Shown in pieces: positions 17,601 through 28,290 of a DNA stretch of 64,000 nucleotides. The notes below the pieces were generated by a model. It worked only from the letters and a program-made list of their open reading frames with translations, was not told the DNA's origin and ran no database searches. The DNA lies in NCBI RefSeq assembly GCF_964204645.1, contig NC_134030.1, positions 721,855 through 785,854 on the forward strand, read 5' to 3'. The first letter of the stretch is position 1. Every line of letters starts with the position of its first letter. The translations under genes were made by a program, and so were the position numbers. The DNA comes from Tubulanus polymorphus. Lineage: Eukaryota > Nemertea > Palaeonemertea > Tubulaniformes > Tubulanidae.

Positions 17601-20600
17601 GTAGGAATCCGCCAATTAGGACCAAGTGTTGCTCTATTGTAATTTATCAAAGCAACTAGTGGATAACTCTTGAGATAATGACAATTAAAACTGTTTTTTA
17701 CGTACAGGAGACTCTACCCATATCTGTCCATTCGCTAATCTATTCAAACCAGTAGAATGAAGATTTTCTATCTCTACTGTTAATTTGTCAATGTGAAAAA
17801 ATCCGAAGATCTATACTGGTCTGAACTGGTAGCACTTTGTCTGTCCTGACACTACTGTACATTATGGTTATTATCCTTAACTCAATGTTGCAGGGTTCGA
17901 TCTAAACACTTGTCCGATTGCCCGGGACAAGTATATTCTCATCAGGGCAAGTAGGTTATCATTATCACTAGTCCGCCGGGCTAGTGCAATTTTATGTCAG
18001 AAAACTTTTTTCCCACTCGATACAACTAACACCAATCGCACTGCCTGTGTAGGGTAAATAGTTTTTGGAGGGGACAAGCGAAATTTCAGATATGCTTGCC
18101 CCGGGCAAGTGGCTTTCATTCCTTAGATCGCACCCTGTGTTGTAAGCTGATAAATTGACTAAGGTTTAAATCTCTGAATCTTTTCACAATTTTTCAGCAA
18201 ATTTATGTATTTTGTGAAATATTTTATTTGTAGAAGCTGCGTCTAATCATATAATGATCAGTTATCAATGGGATTCGAAACCTACGATGATTAAAGTTAA
18301 AGATCGTTTGAAACAAGCTAATTATAAAGTATGGATGGATATTGAACATATGAGTGAGTACACGTCACACCCTCCATTTACTCATTTTACTCGAGATCCC
18401 GAGATCACTTCGTTACTCGTTGTATTGTTGTCGTTTCGATTGTTTCCAGGCGGTTCTACGTTAGAAGCGATGGCGTTAGCTGTAGAGGGCGCTAGTGTAG
18501 TAATAGTGTGTATGTCGCAGAGATATAAAGACAGCCCCAGCTGTAGATCAGGTAACTCCCCCTCCCCCTATCTCTCCCCTCTCTCCCCTTCCCTCTCCTC
18601 CCCTCTTCCTCTCCCCTCTCTCTCTCCCTCTCCTCCCCTATCTCTCCCCTCTCTCTCCCCTCTCTCTCCCTCCCTCTTCCTCTCCCCTCTCCCTCCCTCC
18701 CTCCCTCCCTCTTCCTCTCCCCTCTCTCCTCTCTCTCCCCCTCCCCTTCCCTCTCCTCCCCATCTCATCTCTCTCTTCCCCTCCCCTTCCCTCTCCTCCC
18801 CTATCTCTCCTCTCTCCCTCCCTCTCCCTCCCTCCCCCTATCTCTCCCCCCTCTTTTACCACTTACAATCTCATCGAAATCGAGCTTATTTCAACTGAGT
18901 GTATTGTGCCGCCATCTGGTGTGTGCAGCCAGTACCTAATAGACATGCCTGCGAAATCTCTAAGTAAATGATTAGAAGCGATCATTAGCACTATTGAACT
19001 GTGAGACTACAAGGAAACATTTCATAATAAGTACTTACACTTTCATACCATAGTGCTGGAGATAATTCCAACTCGGTGCGGTGTATAATCGGCATAACGA
19101 TATAGTGTGTCTACCTTGCAGTGCGGTGTATTGTCATGTCACTAATATATGCAACTGGAACTGACAACTAACTGAAAACTACACCGATACTGTACATCGC
19201 ACCACCGGGTGAAAGCGATATAAAGTAGATTATACATCGCATATCAGGGTCCGATCTAAACATTTGTCCGATTGCCCGGGACAAGTATATTCTCATCAGG
19301 GCAAGTAGGTTATCATTATCACTAGTCCGCCCGGCTAGTGCAATTTTATGTCAGAAAACTTTTTTCCCACTCGATACAATGGATGATAGTGCCACCAATC
19401 AGACTGCCTGTGAAGGGCAAGTAGCTTTTGGAGGGGGCAAGCAAAATTTCAGATTTGCCTGCCCCTGGGCAAGTGGCTTTCATTCCTTAGATCGGACCCT
19501 GCATAGGGGGGTAAATACACTGAAAGTCTTTGCGACAGAACGGTATTGTAGCGTTATAGTTTGTTCACGTATTTACAGAGGCAGAATATACATATAGATT
19601 GAGGAAAGATGTGATACCTCTGAGGTTGCAGACTAACTACGATCCCGACGGCTGGTTAGGAATGATCGTCGGAACGAGGCTTTATTTCGATATCAGCGAT
19701 TCCGATCTGTTTGAATCAGCGATGAGAGGGTTAATCAAAGAGCTCGGAGACCGCGGGAAAAATCATCTACAATCTGAAGAGTAAGACTCAATTCCGCCGC
19801 ACATCTGAACACAGTAACCTGTTCCACAATTCTAAACTCAGTTCCACCAATCACAACTCAGTTCCACAGTTCTGAACTCAGTTCCACAGCTCCAGGATCC
19901 TGTTCCACAATTCTCAACTTAATTCCACAGATCTCAACTCAGTTCCACAGTTCCAGGAACCAGTTCCACAGATCTGAACCCATTTCCACAGTAACTGGGT
20001 CAAGTTCCTCAGTTCCTGGTCCCAGTTGCACAGTGTGCCAATGGGACTGGATGGTTCAGTTACTAGGACTGGGTTCATTCAGTAACTGTGAACTGGATGG
20101 TTCAGTTACTAGGACTGGGTTCATTCAGTAACTGTAGGACTGGATGGTTCAGTTACTAGGACTGGGTTCAGTCAGTAACTGTAGGACTGGATGGTTCAGT
20201 TACTAACACTGGGTTCATTCAGTAACTGTGAACTGGATGGTTCAGTTACTAGGACTGGGTTCATTCAGTAACTGTAGGACTGGATGGTTCAGTTACTAGG
20301 ACTGGGTTCAGTCAGTAACTGTAGGACTGGATGGTTCAGTTACTAGGACTGGGTTCATTCAGTAACTGTAGGACTGGATGGTTCAGTTACTAGGACTGGG
20401 TTCAGTCAGTAACTGTAGGACTGGATGGTTCAGTTACTAGGACTGGGTTCATTCAGTAACTGTAGGACTGGATGGTTCAGTTACTAAGACTGGGTTCAGT
20501 CAGTAACTGTAGGACTGGATGGTTCAGTTACTAACACTGGGTTCATTCAGTAACTGTAGGACTGGTCTCACTGTTTTCCATGCTGCTCTCTGTGTTAGGA

Positions 20601-21046
20601 TGAATTGTACATGTAATTGATTTTCAGAATTCAAGCCGATCGTCAGTGGTCCGTAGAGCGTAAAATAGCCGACGTACCGGATGGAGGTGTATTGTCATGG
20701 CAACAGTCAGACGTCCAGTTCTGGTTAGAACAGAACAACATGAAACAACACTGTGATAAGTGAGTACGGTAGTCATCACTTTTAAACTGTTTGTATTGTT
20801 GCAATTTTGAATTTAAGATGTTTTTATTGTTACAGTTTTGAATTTAAACCGTTTGTATTAGTTTTGAATTTAAACTGTTTGTATTGTTGTAGATTTGTAG
20901 ATTATAACGGCGAGTTGCTATTGGAGATGAAGAGAATGCATCGCGATTGTCCATCATTCCTCTACGATAGTTTACAAAGAGAGATGGATTTCAAACTGAA
21001 AGACGTTCTCATTCTATCAGCAGCGCTTACTAAACTACCTACTTAA
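14624..21046 (+). CDS. ARM-TIR-SAM protein, SARM1-like TIR NADase candidate
   Basis: Seven in-frame exons: 14624-16817, 17431-17547, 18234-18353, 18450-18551, 19579-19780, 20628-20759 and 20893-21046 (about 1006 aa). Residues 1-425 are low complexity: S/T/P-rich, then about eight copies of the nonapeptide PQSVSHPPA/V (about 197-270) and a glycine run. Residues about 426-770 are helical armadillo-like repeats. The TIR domain (about 777-890) starts HIMISYQWDS and has VWMDIEHMSGSTLEAMA. Glu845 in SEAEYTYRLRKDVIP aligns by eye with the catalytic SARM1 glutamate (E642), so NAD cleavage is plausible. The C-terminus (about 935-1005, WQQSDVQFWLEQNNM..CDKFVDYNGELLL) resembles a SAM domain. The order ARM-TIR-SAM differs from ARM-SAM-SAM-TIR of SARM1. 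It probably acts in cytosolic NAD/stress or innate signalling by analogy. Without splicing of intron 1 the frame ends after 741 residues, before the TIR. Confidence 0.88.
16853..17110. repeat. CT-rich microsatellite in intron 1 of the TIR gene
   Basis: Polypyrimidine sequence of TCTCTTTCCTCC words begins about 35 bp after the exon 1 donor. A second CT-rich run (about 17262-17320) and a C homopolymer tract (about 17348-17370) follow in the same intron. It gives spurious long reading frames on both strands. Confidence 0.9.
17893..18137. mobile_element. MITE with AGGGTYCGATCTAA inverted ends, copy 1
   Basis: A roughly 245-bp element beginning AGGGTTCGATCTAAACACTT and ending TTAGATCGCACCCT. The second copy at 19247-19501 is about 90% identical and has perfect 14-bp ends. 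Internal inverted words such as GCCCGGGACAAG and CTTGCCCCGGGC form a further fold. It lies in intron 2 of the TIR gene, with a possible TGTTG target duplication. Confidence 0.8.
18552..18862. repeat. CT-rich microsatellite directly after a TIR-domain exon
   Basis: CCCTCTCTCC-type polypyrimidine DNA starts within 10 bp of the exon 4 donor and runs about 300 bp. The strand asymmetry (pure pyrimidine on plus) could form triplex DNA. It yields only artefactual frames. Confidence 0.9.
19247..19501. mobile_element. MITE with AGGGTCCGATCTAA inverted ends, copy 2
   Basis: About 255 bp with perfect 14-bp terminal inverted repeats (AGGGTCCGATCTAA / TTAGATCGGACCCT). GCATA occurs close to both ends and may be the target duplication. 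It sits in the intron just upstream of the exon carrying the catalytic-glutamate codon. See copy 1 at 17893. Confidence 0.85.
19790..20575. repeat. Two abutting minisatellites (about 20 and 47 bp units) in intron 5 of the TIR gene
   Basis: At 19800-20030 there are degenerate 20-bp units of the TTCCACAGTTCTGAACTCAG type. At 20040-20570 there are about 11 units of 47 bp containing GGACTGGATGGTTCAGTTAC and ACTGGGTTCATTCAGTAACT. The first is clearly the 20-bp family of 37.45 kb. The second shares GAACTGG and TTCAG words with the same superfamily. Confidence 0.9.
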
Positions 21047-22985
21047 TAAAAAACTAAAATCTGTCAGAACTGCTGGTATACTCATTGACAGCATAGAAAT
21101 ACAGCTCACTGGTCCCTTCCCTCAACCGAGCGACCAGCGGTTTCTGTTTGAGTTTAGAAAATGGAATTTAACTCACATTCAGTTGCGATGGTTTTAAGAT
21201 TTGTGTTCAAGTTCAGTGATACAGTTAAAGTCCGTTATAATGTCACTGTTTGGACCAATGAAAAACAGGGTGTTATTGCGAATATGGCCTTATAAAGTCT
21301 ATGAATTATAGACTGAAAAATGTTGGCGTTAAGGGTGAACAATGGCATTAAAAAGAATGACATGGCCTTATAACGTCTATGGTGTTATTGTGAATTGTAT
21401 TTCCATTGAATTTTCATCAAATTGAGCAAATTCCATCTCTGAACAATGTTAAGAGTGAACACTGGCATTAAAAACGATGACAGCGTTTTAACGGGCTTTG
21501 ACCATAACTTCAATTAGAAAACGAATTCAAGTTAACAGGAGTCGACTGAGGGTATGATTATTGCAATCAGTCCATCCTTACATAGCTATCTAGCTTTCAT
21601 ACTTAGATCAAAAGCTTCAACTTATGACGTAATGAACTTTTCCTTAAAATAGTGCAAATTGGTGCTTGGTGATATTAACATTGAGATTAGTGAAACTAGT
21701 GTTTACAGTACGAGTTTAATTAAAATAGTGTCAAATCATCGTTCATTTCTGTGAATATATCAACCATAGAATATGTGATATGAGTTTAACTGAAGTGTGA
21801 ATGAATCTGTTGAATATATGTGTCATATCTTCGCTCATATTTGTGAATATATCAATCGTGAAGGGTAAAATGGCGTAAAAGAAATTCATCAGAGGCTGCA
21901 GTTGCTCAATTGTTGGTTAGAGAAAACCGATGGATAAATACCAAAGTAAGAATGAAGTTGTCACTGTGTCAACTATCCGCTCGTTAACTCTAACCAACTA
22001 TTGAGCAACTGCAGCCCCAGGTTTCATGAAAAGCTTAAATGGAAAAGTTTGAATTGTTGTCCTCATCGAAAACGTGAAGTAACCACCAGCAGCAATTAAA
22101 CCAAAAATTTGAGTAAAACTTTTTCGTGAAACCGGACCTCGGTAGAATGGTGGTTTCTTCCAAAACCGCCTGGTGCTACAAAAAACATATCGCAGAAATG
22201 AATCTCAAGGTTTTTTGAGAATCATTATAGCTTGAAATACCAGACATTTCGTCATGCATAAGTCAGGATCCAATTCCATTGTTGTCAGTTAAGATTTGAC
22301 TTGAGTTGAAATATTTGTAATCATAAAACTCTGAGTTCTATGATGTTTTTTTATTGATTTTTAAATCTAACAGATGAATTTAGAATGGATCCTTTATGGT
22401 AATTATAATAGATGAACACGAGATCATCATGACAAACTGTGAAGTTACTCTCAAAACTGGGTTTATTTTAGTTACATTATTATGTTAATTAGAAAGTTGA
22501 ATCTGTGTGGTGGGAACCTGACCGAGTGCAGAGCTGGGAAGATTCACTGATTCATTGAGTGAAGGGTTGGTTGTTGGTCAGTAACTGGAAGAAAATACCT
22601 TTATTGAATATATTTTGGACCCGATTGGTGAAATATGGTTTATTATAAGAAGTAACTGTCAAAATCCGGTTCATAATTCTTTACTTTATTAGTTTTTTTA
22701 GATGCATTTACTTTAACTTTTATGTTCAATTATAATTTAATGTCTTCATGTTCGTAATTTATTTGTTTTTAACTGTTTTGTTGTTAATGAAATCAAATAA
22801 AAAAAGAATGAAAAAAAGTTTCATTTACATAAAAGACATTTTTTGTATTCTAAATTGAGGTTAAGTACATCTAGCGTGGAAACATATTGTTAAACTTTCA
22901 AATCATGGAGTCAATTTTCTCTTTTTAACCCCTGATGGTATGTGCCATCAAAACTCTGAGCTAGGCCACTAGTGGAATGCTCTCT
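21047..22985. other. Downstream flank of the TIR gene, no further gene recognised
   Basis: Contains the likely 3' UTR of the TIR gene. TTAATAAAAAAC overlaps and follows the stop codon, with ATAAAAAA about 5 bp downstream. A MITE lies at 21893-22017. An AAATCAAATAAAAAAAGAATG motif near 22790 could be another poly(A) site. No exon structure is evident. Confidence 0.45.
21893..22017. mobile_element. MITE of the GGCTGCAGTTGCTCAA family (cleanest copy)
   Basis: Inverted ends GGCTGCAGTTGCTCAATTGT and the complement of CTATTGAGCAACTGCAGCCC run inward for about 45 bp on each side, leaving a short centre. At about 125 bp this is the most intact family member in the window and serves as the reference for the split or amplified copies. 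Confidence 0.8.
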
Positions 22986-22989
22986 CAAG

Positions 22990-23420
22990 TCAAGTTGAAA
23001 TAGACATTAAATATCATTTCAGTATATCATTATCATAATTGACACAATCGCTTATTACATTGTCCACAACTCTGATACGAGTCCCCTCTGGTTCATCCTC
23101 TATTCGGCATCTGGACCACTGAGAATTACTGTCACAATGGACGAGATGCAATGGACCGGGTTCGAACCTCAGACACCCATCAAATGCTGGAAATACTCGC
23201 ATGCCACAGTAGAAAATGCCATCGGAGGCAGGTTATAACCGTCAAGTGCTGCCCCAGTATAAGCAAATAGCGGTGAACATGGGAACTAAATTATTATTCG
23301 CATGCCACAGTAAGATCATCGAGCCGTGTTGCAGATAGTTACCGTAAAGTGCTGCCACTATATAAAAGATTATCGACAATAGAACTATTATGCATGGGTG
23401 CTATTTATTGTTTAACCTAC
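22990..23420. repeat. Composite dispersed repeat with B-box-like unit
   Basis: One copy of the B-box unit (CGGGTTCGAACCT at about 23157-23170) is followed by two CGCATGCCACAGTA blocks and matching AAGTGCTGCC words. The same composite reappears at 33340-33900 (opposite orientation, with the B-box unit tandemly amplified) and, without the B-box part, at 62510-62700. No gene. Confidence 0.6.
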
Positions 23421-23639
23421 ATCAGTGATCATTTGAAAAATCACTCTCGAATAATTACTCGAACCCTAGCCTAGCATCAGTGTTTATTCTCTTCTGACTC
23501 AGCATCCAGAATCTTCATGCGGGTTCATTTGATCCCGAGGGACCGACCCCTCTAACCATGTGGGCGCTTGTTTTTAGTGTGCCTTTCATGATGAGTGGCA
23601 ATAGGTTCAAACCTGCGGTTGTAGGCTTAATTTGAATCT

Positions 23640-24310
23640 AGTACTAGAGTTTAAACATTGTGGATAAACTGTGTTTAACTCTAACTCACCAACTGTGGAC
23701 TCATGGATTCTGCCGCGGAGTTCAGATTTAACTCTACAACTGTGGTGTCTGCCCGACTGAGTTCAGAGTTAACTCTACAACTGTGGTGTCTGCCCGACTG
23801 AGTTCAGAGTTAACTCTACAACTGTGGTGTCTGCCCGACTGAGTTCAGAGTTAACTCTACAACTGTGGTGTCTGCCCGACTGAGTTCAGAGTTAACTCTA
23901 CAACTGTGGTGTCTGCCCGACTGAGTTCAGAGTTAACTCTACAACTGTGGTGTCTGCCCGACTGAGTTCAGAGTTAACTCTACAACTGTGGTGTCTGCCC
24001 GACTGAGTTCAGAGTTAACTCTACAACTGTGGTGTCTGCCCGACTGAGTTCAGAGTTAACTCTACAACTGTGCTGTCTGCCCGACTGAGTTCAGAGTTAA
24101 CTCTAAAACTGTGGTGTCTGCCCGACTGAGTTCAGATTTAACTCTACAACTGTGGTGTCTGCCCGACTGAGTTCAGAGTTAACTCTACAACTGTGCTGTC
24201 TGCCCGACTGAGTTCAGAGTTAACTCTAAAACTGTGGTGTCTGCCCGACTGAGTTCAGATTTAACTCTACAACTGTGGTGTCTGCTCGAGTTCAGAGTTA
24301 ACTCTAACTA
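23640..24310. repeat. 41-bp minisatellite
   Basis: About 15 nearly identical copies of AACTCTACAACTGTGGTGTC plus TGCCCGACTGAGTTCAGAGT. It shares AACTGTGG and GAGTTCAGAGTTAACTCT with the 44-bp arrays at 12.4 and 47.8 kb, so it is a variant of the same family. It ends about 0.2 kb before the promoter of the small secreted protein gene. Confidence 0.92.
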
Positions 24311-24496
24311 ATAAGCGCGTTCCTGATTCAGGAAAATAGAAAAAATAAAGTCTCGTTTTTTATGTCTGGGAAAAGTTTCTCATGGTCAAATATATATATA
24401 TAGATACTGATAGAGAGACGACATAAAGTTGATAGTGTGATCATTAATTCAATATTTTCATCTTTATTCCTACTGATAAAATCACGTGTTTTCTGG

Positions 24497-24506
24497 TATA
24501 TATATA
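24497..24506 (+). promoter_or_regulatory. TATA box of the small secreted protein gene
   Basis: TATATATATA lies 69-78 bp before the start codon at 24575, leaving room for a start site near 24530 and a leader of about 45 nt. A second TATATATATA run at about 24390 is an alternative. Confidence 0.45.
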
Positions 24507-24574
24507 ACTGCGTGAGCTACCGACCCATCAAACCATTCTTACAGCTTCCGGTACCTTGGTCTCCTAGCGGCAAC

Positions 24575-25339
24575 ATGCGTAACTTCGTTCTCTGTGTTAT
24601 TGTAGGTAAGTTCTTTTACTCATACGGTGACCAATCATTGATGGGTCCAAATCATTATTGGGGCCCAATCACTGAAGGTGTCAAGCCTGGTAATACAGAG
24701 GGGGTACAAGTCTAGGTTTAAGTTTTCGAGGGGTCAGTCACTTAGGGATTAAGTCATTGAAGGGTTGTTTTATTGAGGGGTTACCAGTCGTTGAGGGGTT
24801 AAGTCATTGAAGGGTTGTTTTATTGAGGGGTTACCAGTCGTTGAGGGGTTAAGTCATTGAGGGTTGTTTTATTGAGGGGTTACCAGTCGTTGAGGGGTTA
24901 AGTCATTGAGGGTTGTTCTATTGAGGGGTTACCAGTCGTTGAGGGGTTAAGTCATTGAAGGGTTCTTTTATTGAGGGGTACCAGTCGTACTGAGACAGGT
25001 TTACAAGTCGCTGATAGTATTTTTATTCATAGTTAATTTTTTTAATAATTTTTCGTCATTTTCCTGACGTGGTTTTCTGTTGATATAGTGCTATCAGTAG
25101 CGGTTTGTGTTCATGGATACGATTGGCCCGGAGCGGATAAGGTCAAAGAATCTTGTAAGAAAAACTTGTGCGACAAAAAGGAGAACAGCAAACAGTGCGT
25201 GAAGGATTGTCTGTACGCGGTGAGAACTCATCACGAATGCCAAGGTCACGACAACACTGATGATATAGTCTTCTGTACCGGAGGTCTCATCGTTACAAAG
25301 TTGAATAATGTTAGGAATAAACTCACCGCAAAACAATAA
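24575..25339 (+). CDS. Small secreted six-cysteine protein
   Basis: Two exons, 24575-24605 and 25089-25339, join in phase 1 to give 93 aa. The intron splits the signal peptide (MRNFVLCVIV then VLSVAVCVHG). The predicted mature chain starts at about YDWPGADK and has six cysteines in the order C-x5-C-x9-C-x3-C-x10-C-x14-C, basic and without a transmembrane segment. AATAAA at 25371-25376 is about 30 bp after the stop. TATA box, short leader, short exons and poly(A) site are all in place, which strongly supports a real, probably highly expressed tissue-specific gene. The family is not recognised. A disulphide-rich secreted peptide or carrier is all the sequence allows. Confidence 0.8.
24720..24990. 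repeat. 50-bp tandem repeat in the intron of the small secreted protein gene
   Basis: About five copies of GGGGTTAAGTCATTGAAGGG plus TTGTTTTATTGAGGGGTTACCAGTCGTTGA, differing by single-base changes and one-base deletions. Confidence 0.85.
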
Positions 25340-25539
25340 ATAGAAATGGAGTTGCTGAAAATATTTCAGAAATAAAGATAACGATGAAAATTTAAATTAG
25401 AGAAATTTAGTTCGATATTGATTCTTTTGATGGTGCGGAGTGAATCCGGTAATTATCAGGGTTCGAACCCAGGACACCCTGTGCTTATCCTTTATTCTAC
25501 GCCAAGTCAACTGGGAATCTGTTCCAGCAAGAATTCGGA

Positions 25540-25700
25540 CCCAGGGACCGGTTCCTCAGTTGAGACTTAAGTCCAAAAATTGTCTTAAATCTTAAGACTG
25601 GTCTTAAGTTGTTACATTGGTTATAGAACTAAGATGGTCTAAAATTGGTCTTAAGTCTAAGCCATGACTATGGAACTGGGCTCAGGAAACCATTCTCACA
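25540..25700. repeat. Dispersed TTAAG-rich foldback repeat
   Basis: Contains AAGTCCAAAAATTGTCTTAA, TCTTAAGACTGGTCTTAAGT and GCCATGACTATGGAACTGGG. A longer relative at 34340-34625 has the same words in an inverted arrangement (CTGGTCTTAAGATTTAAGTC, GCCTGACTATGGAACCCTGG). Probably a MITE. A single B-box unit (GGGTTCGAACCC) lies just upstream at about 25459-25470. Confidence 0.55.
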
Positions 25701-26201
25701 TGTTTTAATATTCCCAATAGATGGTGTGAAATGTAACGGGAATATATCGAAATAAGTTATCGATGCCGTAAGTCTACTCCATTCACAGGGTCTTTCATTT
25801 TACTTATCACAGGATAACAGTAAAACTAACTAGAATATACATATAAGAATGACTTACCTTCTGAGAGACAATGATATATAATCTATTCTTATTCGTCCTA
25901 TTTATAATATTTTGTAAATCCTACTACTTTATATTGTAATTTAATGCGTAAATAAAATAATATAATATAATCTGCTTACCGTGTGACGTGTAAGGTTCTG
26001 AGATATTGCATTTAGTAATGACTGTTACATTTTACATCAAGGTACGATTGTTGAATTGTAAAATAGCTTTTGACCTTTGGTCTGAAAAACTGCTTTCCCT
26101 ATTTTGTCGAAACGCCAATCTATTTGCTCAAGGAAACATTTTGGACATTTACTCTTAAGTGTTGGATTTAGTATTCGAGTATTGAAGAAATCTAAACTTA
26201 C

Positions 26202-26838
26202 CCGATTCTAACGTACTGTTTATCACCAGATTTCCAATTTCATATCGATGATATAACGCACCGCCGTGAATAACCATCGAATTAGTGTTCACACTGTTTT
26301 TATCGAAGTTCAATGAGTTTAATGCTTTCTCGTTACAGTTACCGTCCACGCAAATCATCACGTTTAAATATTGTTCAGATTTATTTATCCTTAATTCGAA
26401 AAATGTTGGTGAGTTGAGGGTTAATCGTTCAGAACTGCAACATATTTGGGAGACTTCGGATAACTTTATCGTGTCCAAATAGCACAGCGATATATTTTTG
26501 CCAGCGCCACGCATACAGATACTCCCAGTAGGAAATTCGATAAATGTTTGCTGTCCCGGCCAACGGCGACTGAACAGTTTACAGGAAAAATAGAAATTAA
26601 ACCAATTGAAATATACTGTCGGTTCAAAAGTCAGTTTATCTCTTTTTTTCAATCTCACGAATGAATTTTGTTTTGGCTGTGAACTGGAACTGCTTTTGCC
26701 GCTCCAGGTCCAAACGCCAGAATCAGTTTGTAAATATGTAGCATTAGAATCGGCTTCGCAATTTATAAATATTGTCATCAAAATCATCAGATACGCGACA
26801 CATCGCGCGGGAGGCTTCCGTTTAGTGTCCGCGGTCAT
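26202..26838 (-). CDS. Unrecognised secreted-protein exon, paralog copy 1
   Basis: The minus-strand exon starts at MTADTKRKPPARC (ATG at 26838), has a hydrophobic leader (LMILMTIFINCEADS) and ends in a consensus donor (AATCGG|GTAAGTTT), so more exons should lie below 26200. These are not resolved, although donor-like GTAAGC/GTAAGT sites occur at about 25977 and 25856. The ectodomain has GVWTWSGKSSSSSQPKQNS, a WFNFYFSC motif, an ICCSSE pair and FFELRINKSEQYLNVMICV, suggesting a beta-rich secreted or membrane-anchored recognition module. No family is recognised. The frame is open upstream to 26970 through a small HRDGTHSAHG repeat, so a longer N-terminus is possible. The copy at 32122 is about 75% similar. 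Confidence 0.6.
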
Positions 26839-27233
26839 TTTTAGTTCGTGCCCGTTTCCCGTTCCGTGTGCGCTGTGTGTACCGTCTCGGTGTGCGCTGT
26901 GTGTACGGTCACGGTGTGCGCCGTGTTTACCGTCTCCTGGGTGGAACGTGGTTTCAACAACCGTTCCCACGGTCTCTGTGGACCCTGGAACCTCTCACTG
27001 TCAGTCTCGCTCTATTCTAAAGTAATTCACGCGGAGCTCAAAACTCAGGATGTTGTTGCCTGTACTTGTTATCTGTTTTCTGACAATATTCTTCCCTAAA
27101 CACAAGAATTGATTGAAGTCGATGGATTTTGAATTAGTTGGGTTTGAATTTGAATGATTTTTTTAGATTTGATACCTATTGAATTTTCACTCAACGGTTT
27201 TCAAGAAATACTTCAAATGTAGCCGTGGGCATT

Positions 27234-27400
27234 GTTAAAAAAACCTATACTCTCTACTCTCGCACTCTCTCTCCCTCTCTCCTCTCGTTCTTGCTCTTCT
27301 CCTCTTTCCTCGGCCCTCCTCTCGTCTCTCTTCTCTCCGCTCGTTCTCCCTCTTCTCCTCTCTCCTCTCTCCTCGGCCCTCCTCTCTTTTCTCTTCGATA
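27234..27400. repeat. CT-rich microsatellite
   Basis: CTCTCTCCCTCTCTCCTCTC-like polypyrimidine sequence upstream of the copy 1 secreted-protein gene. The equivalent position in copy 2 (about 32975-33030) is also C/T-rich, part of the duplicated block. Confidence 0.85.
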
Positions 27401-27670
27401 GGGAACCGATACAAAAACCGATGGCACAAGTATTGAAGACTTATTTCCTCACCGTAACTCCACTAAAACCAATAGATCACGTGATAGCCTGGAACTCAAT
27501 TTCTCTAGAACCCGTGTCGGGATCCACTTTCTCACAAAGCACGTGACCCGGCCGCCGAATCCTGGTTCAGATATGTGATAGCTTTTAAACGGTTTTATTT
27601 CAATAAATATTTATCCTCGCATCCTCATCATGGCCAAAAACTATTCTATATATAGGTTAAGTATTTATTT

Positions 27671-27712
27671 GACACACAAGCTTTCGCTACTTATGTATCG
27701 AAGCTTCATCAG
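27671..27712 (-). repeat. Short dispersed hairpin motif (hammerhead-like box order)
   Basis: Minus strand: CCTGATGA, A, GCT-loop-AGC, GAAAGC, then GTGTGTCAAATAAATAC. Same family as 350-382, here with an intact CTGATGA box. A catalytic fold is not established because stem III does not pair well. Confidence 0.4.
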
Positions 27713-28019
27713 GTGAATCGGGGCTAGGAAGCTTCTGTTCATAGCGAAAGATACAATGTCTCATTAATGATGATAGAATTCGATGTCCACCAAAATATTT
27801 CAGAAATAAAGATATAAACGATGCATAATGAAATTGTAGCAATTAGTTCTATTCATTTTTTTAATCATATTATATGAAAAATAATATGATTTAGCAGCCA
27901 GCAGGGTTTGTGTTGGCGTGAGCTCCGGCGGGAGGAAATCAAACCCTGGCAAGCGAGGATAGCCTACTCTATTCACCACGAAGGTACAGAGCCGCAACTT
28001 TCAGCGACCTTGACACCAA

Positions 28020-28290
28020 ACACGTGAACTATCTAGGTGCGCGAATGTTGTTATGACGTCATAATACTCTAAATAAACAACACCGCGCGGTCTCGCGATA
28101 CGCGCGTGGAAGGATCTAAAATCTATTCTGCGAAGTATTTTAAATAATATTTATAAAAGAATCCATTTAAATACTATAATTAACATATAAAACATAAAAT
28201 TAATTGAAAGCAACATCGCTGGAAGATTAGTTTTAAAACTTTGATTGGTGTCAATCATCAATTACCGCTAGTCAAAATGGCGGCCGTCAT
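28020..28290 (+). promoter_or_regulatory. CpG-rich housekeeping-type promoter
   Basis: A CRE (TGACGTCA, 28054-28061), a TCTCGCGATA box (28091-28100; compare the TCTCGCGAGA core promoter motif), several CGCG words and a YY1/TISU-like AAAATGGCGGCC (about 28274-28285) lie within 250 bp of otherwise AT-rich sequence. The ATG in the last motif opens only a 13-codon frame. Confidence 0.55.

Noticed and set aside
18254-18898. 214-codon ORF starting MISYQWDS
   Set aside because: It fuses two TIR exons by reading through an intron and then a CT-rich tract. The spliced model fits the TIR family better.
26606-27025. Plus-strand ORFs opposite the secreted-protein exons (also 32513-33052)
   Set aside because: Antisense shadows. 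The minus strand has signal peptide, conserved paralog blocks and splice donor.
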